Positions 36,279 through 43,484 of a stretch of DNA of 64,000 nucleotides are shown piece by piece. Numbering within the stretch: position 1 is the stretch's first letter; every line of letters begins with the position of its first letter. The notes beneath the pieces are model-generated. The model worked only from the letters and a program-made list of their open reading frames with translations, did not search any database and was not told the origin of the DNA. Source of the DNA: RUG563 sp024681215 (GTDB lineage: Bacteria > Bacillota > Clostridia > Christensenellales > Aristaeellaceae); assembly GCA_024681215.1 (NCBI GenBank), contig JAILBG010000107.1, positions 1 through 64,000 of the forward strand, given 5' to 3'. A program made the position numbers and the translations under genes.

Positions 36279-37475
36279 TCAGATATGCACCTGGGTAAAG
36301 CCCACGCAGGTGAAGAGGAACACCGCCGCCAGCAGCGCTGCTTCCCACCGGTCGATCCGCTTTTTTTCCGGGGTCAGCATCAGGTACAGGAAGGAATAGG
36401 GCACCAGATCCACCGCGTAGCGGGCGCCCAGCTGGAAGCCGCCGAAGGTGCGGTGGAACAGGAGGAAAAAGCCGTGCAGCAGGCAGGTCAGCACCACGGC
36501 GGCCTTTTCCCAGCGCATGGCGCCCCTGCGGCAGTCCCGGACCGCCCAGAAGAGCATCAGCGACAGCGTGGGACAGGCAAGCAGCATGGAATAGCCGTAA
36601 CGCTTGAACTGGGTCACTCGGTTGGCGTTTTTCAGCGGCCATCCCCACAGGAACGTTTCGGCGTTTTTGCCGACCTGCCCGATGGAAAACTGCACGCCGC
36701 CCTGGGTGGAAAACTCCGGCAGGTAATTGTGGCCGAATTCCAGGGGATTGCCGAAACGCAGGTAATTGTACAGCCCCAGCGCCAGCGCTACGCACAGCCC
36801 CAGATACAGCCCCCAGTACAGGCGGCTGAACGTATCGCGCAGGGAAAGGCCCGCCCGGCGCTGGATCAGCCGGTAGGTCAGCAGCAGCGGGATCAGGTAC
36901 AGCGCGTTGAACGGGCGGCAGGCCACGGACAGGGCGCAGCACAGCAGGGACGCCGCCGGCAGATCCCGGCACAGGAAGCAAACGGAAAACGCTGTGAGCA
37001 TAAAGCCCAGCACCTGGGCATGATACCACACCGCGCCGCTCATGGTGAGGGGCAGCATAGAGGAAGAAAGGCAGAAAAAGAAGGCGAACAGCCCGCCGGA
37101 TACGGGGGAATACCCCGCCTGACGCAGGGAAAAGTACATCATCAGGCAAGCGGCGAGGGCATAGAGCTTCACCAGCAGGTTATCCGGCGTATCCATCCCG
37201 AAAAAGAACGTCAGCGGCCAGAGCACCACGGAGGGCAGCGGCGGGAAGGAAACGTAGTATTCCCCCTTGTAGATCGCCAGCTCCAGGTGCGGCACGTCCT
37301 GCGGCAGGTGCATCAAGCCCTGCCGCCAGGCCATGGCCTGACGGGAGTAGGAGTTGAACGCGGTGGGGCCCAGGAGGGATGTGCCCGTGGCAAAGCTCAG
37401 CACGATCCATGTAAAGCACATGGCGAAGCCCAGCAGCCAGGGCGCGTAATCCCGCTTGCTGTAAGCAGAGAGCAT
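36279..37475 (-). CDS. Polytopic membrane protein, possible GT-C-type glycosyltransferase
   Basis: A 398-residue protein with about ten hydrophobic helices. The first helix is followed by a loop with FNSYSRQAMAWRQGLMHL and an acidic HLELAIYKGEYYVSFPPLP segment, and helices after that carry LLTYRLIQRR. This organisation resembles GT-C glycosyltransferases using polyprenyl-phosphate sugars, but I see no firm signature, such as a confirmed DxD in the first loop. It starts 8 bases after the ppk stop and is the last gene of that operon. Function unassigned. Confidence 0.7.
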   Translation of the reverse strand: MLSAYSKRDYAPWLLGFAMCFTWIVLSFATGTSLLGPTAFNSYSRQAMAWRQGLMHLPQDVPHLELAIYKGEYYVSFPPLPSVVLWPLTFFFGMDTPDNLLVKLYALAACLMMYFSLRQAGYSPVSGGLFAFFFCLSSSMLPLTMSGAVWYHAQVLGFMLTAFSVCFLCRDLPAASLLCCALSVACRPFNALYLIPLLLTYRLIQRRAGLSLRDTFSRLYWGLYLGLCVALALGLYNYLRFGNPLEFGHNYLPEFSTQGGVQFSIGQVGKNAETFLWGWPLKNANRVTQFKRYGYSMLLACPTLSLMLFWAVRDCRRGAMRWEKAAVVLTCLLHGFFLLFHRTFGGFQLGARYAVDLVPYSFLYLMLTPEKKRIDRWEAALLAAVFLFTCVGFTQVHI

Positions 37476-37483
37476 GTTTCCTC

Positions 37484-39538
37484 CTATTCCGCGTCCACCG
37501 GGGACGCGATCTCCGCGGGGCCGAGCACCCGCGCTTCCTGGGAATTGAGCAGGGGCTCCTCCCGCCTGACGCGGACGTACTTGCAGTTTTTCTTCATGGC
37601 CCAGGCCTTCACGTTATCGTGAAGCTCGTCCTGCAGGGAGGCGATGACGCGGCGCTGCAGGGCGGGGTCCTCCACCGGGAACATGAGCTCCACCCGCTTG
37701 TCCAGGTTTCGGGGCATCCAATCGGCGGAGGAAAGGTACACCTCCGTATCGCCGCCGTTTTCAAACACGAAGGCCCGGGTATGCTCCAGGAACCGGCCCA
37801 CGATGGACCGGACGCGCAGGTTTTCCCGCCCGTTGGTTTTCAGGCAGCAGATGCCCCGCACGATCAGGTCGATCTCCACCCCGGCGTCGGCGGCCTTATA
37901 GAGCTGCTTGATGATTTTGGGGTCCACCAGCGCGTTGATTTTCGCGGTGATCCGGGCGGGGAGGCCGTTCTCCGCGTGCTCCTGCTCCCGGCGGATGAGG
38001 CGCTTGATCTCCTTGCGCAGATGTGTGGGCGCGGCCACCAGCTTTTCCATGCCGGCGCTTTCGCCGTAGCCGGTGACCACGTTGAAGAAATTCCCCGCGT
38101 CCCGGCCGATGGTTTCATCGCAGGTGAACAGGCCCATATCGGTATACAGCTTCGCGGTTACGTCGTTGTAATTTCCGGTGGCCAGATGCACGTAACGGCG
38201 CAGGCCGGAGGGCTCCCGGCGCACCACCAGGGTGATCTTGCTGTGGGTCTTGAGCTTGGGCACGCCGTAAAACACGTGGCAGCCGGCTTTTTCCAATTCC
38301 AGGCACCAGTTGATGTTGTTTTCCTCGTCGAACCGGGCCCGGACCTCGATGAGCACGGTGACCTGCTTGCCGTTCTGGGCCGCCCGGCCCAGGGCCGCCA
38401 CGATGGGGCTTTTGCCGCTGACCCGGTACAGCGTCTGCTTAATGGCCATGACGTTGGGATCGTCCGCCGCCTCGCACACGAAGCGCACTACGGGATCGAA
38501 GCTGTCGTAGGGATGATTGAGCAGGATATCCCCGCCCCGGATGGCACGGAAAATGCTGCCTTCCTGGCGGAAGCGATCGGAGATCCTGGGAGCGAAGGGC
38601 GGGAAACGCAGATGATCGAAGCCCGGCAATCCGGAAATCTGCTTCATGAAAAAATCCAGGCTGATGGGCCCGGGCACGGAAAACACGCCCTGCTCCGATA
38701 CGTCCAGATAGTGCATCAGCCGCTCCGTCAGGCGGAAATCGCCCCCCAGGGGGATCTCCAGGCGCAGCACGCGTCCCCATTTGCGCTTTTTCAGGTTCTT
38801 GCGCATTTCCACGATCAGGGCGTCGGCGTCGGAATCGTTATAGAGGAAATCGGTATTCCGGGTGATGCGGAAGGGCAGGACGGCCAGGGGCTTTTTCTGC
38901 CCGAACAGGCGGTGGGCAAACATGGCGATCACGTCTTCCACCAGGATGCCCCGGGCCTTTCCCCGGCCCATGGGCAGCATCGTCACCCGGGGCAGGGAGG
39001 AGGGAACGGGGATCAGCGCCATGCGGGGCGCGCCCGCGCGCACGTTTGGGGGCAGAAGAAGCGCCAGATGCAGCCGCCGGGCGCTCAGCAGCGGGAAGGG
39101 GCGCTTGTCGTCGATGGCCCGGGGGGTCAGCAGGGGCTGGATCTGCGCGTCGTAATAATGGGACAGCCAATCCCGCTGCTCGCCGCTGAGCTGATGCCGG
39201 TTTATCAGGAAAATGCCCTCCGCTTCCAGGGCGGGCAGGTATTCCCCGTTCAAAAGCGCGTACTGCCGCTCCACCTGCCGGCGGACGGCGGGGAAGATCC
39301 TGTCCAGCTGCTGCTGGGGGGTCAGGCCGGTGGGGTCCTTTTTCTTTTCGCCCATGGCGGCGGCGTGGGCCAGGGAGCCGATGCGCACCATGAAAAACTC
39401 ATCCAGGTTGGTGCCGCAGATGGAAAGGAATTTTCCCCTTTCCAGCAGGGGATTGTCCGGATTGGCGGCCTCCTCCAGCACCCGGCGGTTGAAGGCCAGC
39501 CAGCTCAGCTCCCGGTTGATCAGATCGTTTTTTTCCAT
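37484..39538 (-). CDS. ppk1: Polyphosphate kinase 1
   Basis: PPK1 makes inorganic polyphosphate from ATP reversibly. The 684-residue protein begins INRELSWLAFNRRVLEEA. The phospho-accepting histidine lies in KLKTHSKITLV near residue 430, and the second active-site His is in FLEHTRAFVF, followed by YLSSADWMPRNLDKRVE. The four-domain layout and length are normal. It follows the phosphoesterase gene and ends in TAG, one of few amber stops in the window. Polyphosphate links to stress tolerance and phosphate storage. Confidence 0.97.
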   Translation of the reverse strand: MEKNDLINRELSWLAFNRRVLEEAANPDNPLLERGKFLSICGTNLDEFFMVRIGSLAHAAAMGEKKKDPTGLTPQQQLDRIFPAVRRQVERQYALLNGEYLPALEAEGIFLINRHQLSGEQRDWLSHYYDAQIQPLLTPRAIDDKRPFPLLSARRLHLALLLPPNVRAGAPRMALIPVPSSLPRVTMLPMGRGKARGILVEDVIAMFAHRLFGQKKPLAVLPFRITRNTDFLYNDSDADALIVEMRKNLKKRKWGRVLRLEIPLGGDFRLTERLMHYLDVSEQGVFSVPGPISLDFFMKQISGLPGFDHLRFPPFAPRISDRFRQEGSIFRAIRGGDILLNHPYDSFDPVVRFVCEAADDPNVMAIKQTLYRVSGKSPIVAALGRAAQNGKQVTVLIEVRARFDEENNINWCLELEKAGCHVFYGVPKLKTHSKITLVVRREPSGLRRYVHLATGNYNDVTAKLYTDMGLFTCDETIGRDAGNFFNVVTGYGESAGMEKLVAAPTHLRKEIKRLIRREQEHAENGLPARITAKINALVDPKIIKQLYKAADAGVEIDLIVRGICCLKTNGRENLRVRSIVGRFLEHTRAFVFENGGDTEVYLSSADWMPRNLDKRVELMFPVEDPALQRRVIASLQDELHDNVKAWAMKKNCKYVRVRREEPLLNSQEARVLGPAEIASPVDAE

Positions 39539-39559
39539 GATCGTTTCCTCGGTTTTTTT

Positions 39560-40639
39560 TCAGCGCGTCAGACGGCTGGTCAACGTAAGCACGGTGACGG
39601 CGGGCGTATTGAAAAGGCGGAACGGGGGAAGGCCGATGGCGGCGGAGGTGCCCAGGCCCGGGCTGATATACTGGGGAATGCCCAGGAACATGGAAAGGCC
39701 CGTCGCCCGTTTGTCGTCCGGGAACCAGCCGCCGCCCCCCGTTTCCGCGGATTCGGGCAGGCGCACGGCCCCGACGCCGGGCAGGCGCCATTGGCCGCCC
39801 ACGTAATGCCCGGCCAGCACCAGGGAAACGGTGCGGACGTAGCTGTCGTTGTCGGTGCCGGTCCATTCCTGCAAAGTGCGCAGGGCGCTCAGCTGCAGGG
39901 GATGATGGGTGAGGGCGATATGGACGTCGGTTTCCAGCATTTCCCGCCGGGCGTCACGGATCCGTTCCAGCTGGCCGATCTGGTATTCCACCGCCTCAAG
40001 CGCCGCGTCCCGTTCGGGGGAAGCGGCCTGCCCGCGCAGTTCCTCCAGGCGGTTTCGGTACGCTTCCTCGGAGGGAGCGTAATCCAGGGTGTACACCCAT
40101 TCGGGAGAGAACCACAGATTGGCGCCCCGCACCGTGATCTTCACCGGCGCGTCCAGATACACGGCGCCGTGGGCTTCCGCCTCCAGGATATAGGCGGCCT
40201 TGCAGCCGCCGCCGTCCCGGGGCTTGGCGGTGATGGCGGGCGGGTCCTCGTCCCCGGGAATGAAAAATACCGGGGTCTCCCCGCCGAAAAGATCCAGCAG
40301 CGAAAGGAACGCTTGGCAATCCCCGTCCGTGCCCGTCATGTCCCCGGTGATGCAGACGGCGTCATACGAGGCGGAAGCAAGGGTGTCCCGCAACCGGGAC
40401 TGATCCTTCCCGAACCAGATGCCGTGCAGGTCGCTGATATGCAGGATGCGGAAGCCTTCCAGGGGAGAGGGCAGATAGTCCACCGTGACGGTTTCCTTCC
40501 GCAGGTCCACCCGGCTGTTGTTGATATGATTCAGGACCAGCGTCAGCGCCAGCACCGTAATAATCAGAAGCAGCGCCAGCGTCAGGGCCGGATGCTTTCT
40601 TTTCTCATCGGCAAACATGGGATCTTCGGTGTATCGCAT
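39560..40639 (-). CDS. Membrane-anchored metallophosphoesterase-like protein with altered motifs
   Basis: A 359-residue protein with one N-terminal membrane helix (residues 19-36) and a calcineurin-like phosphoesterase domain outside. HISDLHG (Asp70, His72) and GDMTG (Asp100) are intact, and THHP and AGHYVGGQ follow. The usual GNH(E/D) motif is GDED (129-132), losing the metal Asn and the catalytic His, and GHxH is GHYV. Asp could replace Asn as ligand, but activity is doubtful or shifted. A coiled-coil-like insert is at about 205-240. AAAGGAG precedes the ATG. It heads the operon with ppk1. Confidence 0.82.
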   Translation of the reverse strand: MRYTEDPMFADEKRKHPALTLALLLIITVLALTLVLNHINNSRVDLRKETVTVDYLPSPLEGFRILHISDLHGIWFGKDQSRLRDTLASASYDAVCITGDMTGTDGDCQAFLSLLDLFGGETPVFFIPGDEDPPAITAKPRDGGGCKAAYILEAEAHGAVYLDAPVKITVRGANLWFSPEWVYTLDYAPSEEAYRNRLEELRGQAASPERDAALEAVEYQIGQLERIRDARREMLETDVHIALTHHPLQLSALRTLQEWTGTDNDSYVRTVSLVLAGHYVGGQWRLPGVGAVRLPESAETGGGGWFPDDKRATGLSMFLGIPQYISPGLGTSAAIGLPPFRLFNTPAVTVLTLTSRLTR

Positions 40640-40666
40640 ACACAGCTCCTTTCATAACCGCATTTC

Positions 40667-40695
40667 ATTATATATGAAAAACCGTTTTCGCGCAA
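40667..40695 (-). promoter_or_regulatory. Candidate promoter of the phosphoesterase-ppk1 operon
   Basis: On the minus strand TTGCGC, 17 bases, TATAAT, about 30 bases before the phosphoesterase ATG. On the radA side of this 248-base gap (40640-40887) I see no convincing promoter. Confidence 0.65.
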
Positions 40696-40887
40696 TGCGT
40701 GAATGCCGCCGGGAAAAATTTTACGCCTTCCCGGCCTGAAAAGCCGGAGGGCCCCTTGCAGGATTCCGGCGTTTTTTGACGAACGAATTATGGAGCTTCC
40801 GACGCGGATCGGCAAAAGTCCCCATCGCGCCGGGAAGGAAAACGTGATACCATACAGGCGGGCCCCGCCTGCGCAAGGAGGATTCCC

Positions 40888-42270
40888 ATGCCGAAGAAGA
40901 AAACCAGCTTTCAGTGCAGCGCCTGCGGATACGAGACCCCGCGCTGGATGGGCAAGTGCCCCTCCTGCGGCGCGTGGAACACACTGGAGGAAACGCTGCC
41001 GCCGCCGGAGGAGGCCGCCGGGAAAAACTATAAGCAGCGGGGCGGCCAGGGCGCGGAGGAAACGCGGATGCGGGATATCCATCCCGGCAGCCAGAGCTGT
41101 GTTTCCAGCGGCATCAGCGAATTGGACCGGGTGCTGGGCGGCGGCATCGTGGAAGGGGCGCTGATCTTGGTGGGCGGCGACCCGGGCATCGGAAAATCCA
41201 CGCTGCTGATGCAGGTGTGCGATCACCTGTGCAGGGAAGGCAAACGCGTGCTTTACATAAGCGGCGAGGAAAGCGCCAGGCAGCTCAGGCTCCGGGCGCA
41301 GCGCCTGAACGCCGCGGACAGCGATCTGATGGTGCTTACGGAAAACGCCATGGACCAGGTGGAGGAAAAGCTGAACCGGCTGCAGCCGGAATTCTGCGTG
41401 ATCGACTCCATCCAGACCATGTACCGCCCGGAAATGGGCAGCGCCCCCGGCAGCGTGAGCCAGGTGCGGGAGAGCGCTGCCATCCTGATGCGTTACGCCA
41501 AAACCGCGGGCTGCGCCGTTTTCCTGGTGGGCCATGTGACCAAGGAAGGGGCGCTGGCCGGGCCCCGGGTGCTGGAGCACATGGTGGACGTGGTGCTGTA
41601 TTTCGAGGGGGACCACCAGCACGAATACCGCCTGCTCCGGGCGGTGAAGAACCGTTTCGGCTCGGTGAACGAACTGGGGATCTTTGAAATGACGGGAGAG
41701 GGCATGATGCCCGTGCAGGGCGCGTCGGAAACGCTTCTGTCCCAGCGGGCGAAGGGCGCCAGCGGCAGCTGTGTCTTCTGCGGCATGGAGGGTAGCCGCC
41801 CGGTGCTGGTGGACATCCAGGCGCTGGTGACTCAGTCCTTCCTGCAGGTGCCCCGGCGCACTGCCGACGGCATGGATACCAGCCGGGTGATGCTGCTGCT
41901 GGCGGTGATGGAAAAGCGGGCGCGGCTCAAAATGTACTGCCGGGACGCCTACATCAACGTGGCGGGCGGCCTTTCCCTGAACGAGCCCGCGGCGGACCTG
42001 GCCTTCTGCATGGCGGTGGCCTCCTCCTACGTGGACAGGCCCGTGCCCGCGGAATGGGCCGTGATGGGCGAAGTGGGCCTGGCGGGCGAAGTGCGGGCCA
42101 TTTCGCACCTGGAACGAAGGGCCGCCGAATGCCGCCGCCTCGGTTTTACCCATATCCTCTGCCCCCGGGACAGCGCCCGGCATGTGAAGCCCATCGAAGG
42201 GGTATCCCTCCACGGCGTGGACACCGTGGCCCAGGCCATGGCGGTGCTGGATCTGATGCCTTCCTCCTGA
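40888..42270 (+). CDS. radA: DNA repair protein RadA
   Basis: RadA helps process recombination intermediates as a DnaB-like branch-migration helicase. The 460-residue protein has the N-terminal zinc finger (Cys10, Cys13, Cys24, Cys27), a RecA-like ATPase with GGDPGIGKST (near residue 93), the RadA-specific KNRFGS motif and a C-terminal Lon-like domain. CAAGGAGG precedes the ATG. In Bacillus, radA is followed by disA and yacL; here disA is missing and a yacL-like gene follows directly. Confidence 0.97.
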   Translation: MPKKKTSFQCSACGYETPRWMGKCPSCGAWNTLEETLPPPEEAAGKNYKQRGGQGAEETRMRDIHPGSQSCVSSGISELDRVLGGGIVEGALILVGGDPGIGKSTLLMQVCDHLCREGKRVLYISGEESARQLRLRAQRLNAADSDLMVLTENAMDQVEEKLNRLQPEFCVIDSIQTMYRPEMGSAPGSVSQVRESAAILMRYAKTAGCAVFLVGHVTKEGALAGPRVLEHMVDVVLYFEGDHQHEYRLLRAVKNRFGSVNELGIFEMTGEGMMPVQGASETLLSQRAKGASGSCVFCGMEGSRPVLVDIQALVTQSFLQVPRRTADGMDTSRVMLLLAVMEKRARLKMYCRDAYINVAGGLSLNEPAADLAFCMAVASSYVDRPVPAEWAVMGEVGLAGEVRAISHLERRAAECRRLGFTHILCPRDSARHVKPIEGVSLHGVDTVAQAMAVLDLMPSS

Positions 42271-42340
42271 CGGCGGTGCATAAAACGGGGCGGAAACATG
42301 CATACTGCAGGTATCCTGCAACGGAAAGAAGGTCGTTTTC

Positions 42341-43177
42341 TTGGATCAAGCGCGTTCCGCGCCCCCGCCCCGCCGTCCTTATGCTTTGCTGGGCCTGCTG
42401 TCAGGCGCGGCGTTCGCCGCCGTGATGACGGTGCCGCTTTTCCTGCTGCCCCTGGGGGGATACGCCTTCCTTCCCGCCGCCGCGCTGTATGCCTTTTCCA
42501 TGGAATACGGCTATCTGAGGGGGAAGGGATGGACGGCGCAGACGGAGGGGAAAGCGGCGTCCGCGCCCGGACGGGCCTGCCCCAAGGTATTGGACACCTC
42601 GGCCATCATCGACGGGCGCATCCTGGATATCTGCCGCACGGGCTTCCTGGAGGGGGATATCGTGGTGCCCTCCTTCGTGCTGGATGAGCTGCGCCACATT
42701 GCCGACAGCGCCGACGCCCTGCGCCGGGGCCGGGGCAGGCGGGGGCTGGACGTGCTGTAGAAGCTCCAGGAGGAAGTGCCCCTGCGGATCGAGGAAAAGG
42801 ACGATTACGACGGGGAAGTGGACGTGAAGCTGCTCCGCCTGGCACGGGATCTGAAGGGCGCCGTCATGACCAACGATTATAACCTGAACAAAGTGGCCGG
42901 CGTGGCCGGGGTGCCGGTGCTGAACGTGAACGATCTGGCGGGCGCCCTGCGGCCCAACGTGCTGCCGGGGGAGGAAATGACGGTGCGGGTGATCCGGGAA
43001 GGACGGGAGCCCGGCCAGGGGGTTGCTTACCTGGAGGACGGCACCATGGTGGTGGTGGAAAACGGCCGCAGGCGCGTGGGAGAAACGCTGAACGCTGAAG
43101 TCACCACCGTGCTCCAGACCAGCGCGGGACGCATGATTTTTGCCCGCGTCCCATCGGACGAAAACCGGGCGGGGTAG
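42341..43177 (+). pseudogene. YacL-like PIN/TRAM membrane protein interrupted by an amber codon
   Basis: The frame starts at TTG 42341 and encodes two membrane helices (residues 15-60) and the start of a PIN nuclease domain (KVLDTSAIIDGRIL), then stops at TAG 42758-42760 after RRGLDVL. The same frame continues at once with KLQEEVPLRIEEK, the rest of the PIN domain (VMTNDYNLNKVA) and a TRAM domain (PGQGVAYLEDGTMVVVE), to TAG at 43177. One C-to-T change of a CAG codon explains the break. Both halves carry part of the acidic active site, so neither fragment alone should work. A sequencing error is possible. Confidence 0.85.
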
Positions 43178-43274
43178 AAAGAAGTCAAGAATATTAAGAA
43201 ATTATTACGAAAAGAAAACGGATTGAAAAAATATTGATAAACAGTGACGACGCATGATCTTGTCCGTCCGGCAG

Positions 43275-43306
43275 ACGCACCCCACAACCTGTGGGGCGTG
43301 TTTTTT
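43275..43306 (+). terminator. Rho-independent terminator
   Basis: CCCCACA/TGTGGGG core with outer ACG/CGT pairs and a CA bulge, 3-base loop, six T. It lies 98 bases past the yacL-like stop. Confidence 0.85.
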
Positions 43307-43394
43307 GTTTTGCAGACATGGGGGCGGAGCGGGGAAAGAAAAGAGGGTTTACAGTTATTACATGTAAATTCTGCATTTTGAAATAATTCTGGAA

Positions 43395-43423
43395 TAGGAA
43401 TTTTGACGGATTTGTGATACAAT
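43395..43423 (+). promoter_or_regulatory. Extended -10 promoter of the nine-repeat gene
   Basis: TGATACAAT is an extended -10 element; the -35 at the 17-base distance is TAGGAA, which is poor. It lies about 60 bases before the ATG. Confidence 0.6.
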
Positions 43424-43484
43424 GTATCTGCGCGTATTCAGGCGTCTGTTTGCCTGACCGCATTATCGAGAGGAGGACAAAAAG

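Larger units (their letters stand above)
43178..43484. other. AT-rich intergenic region, 307 bases
   Basis: No gene. The first 80 bases are strongly AT-rich and unlike the flanks. A terminator at 43275-43306 and a promoter at 43395-43423 account for the rest; nothing else is clear. Confidence 0.8.

Noticed and set aside
37619..40657. A 1012-codon plus-strand frame opposite ppk1 and the phosphoesterase
   Set aside because: Antisense to a clear PPK1; no domain signature.
40640..40887. TTGACG near 40777 as a radA promoter
   Set aside because: No -10 box at 16-18 bases spacing.
42758..42760. Reassignment of TAG to an amino acid
   Set aside because: TAG serves as the true stop of the same gene and of ppk1, and no other interior TAG was seen in a conserved gene.
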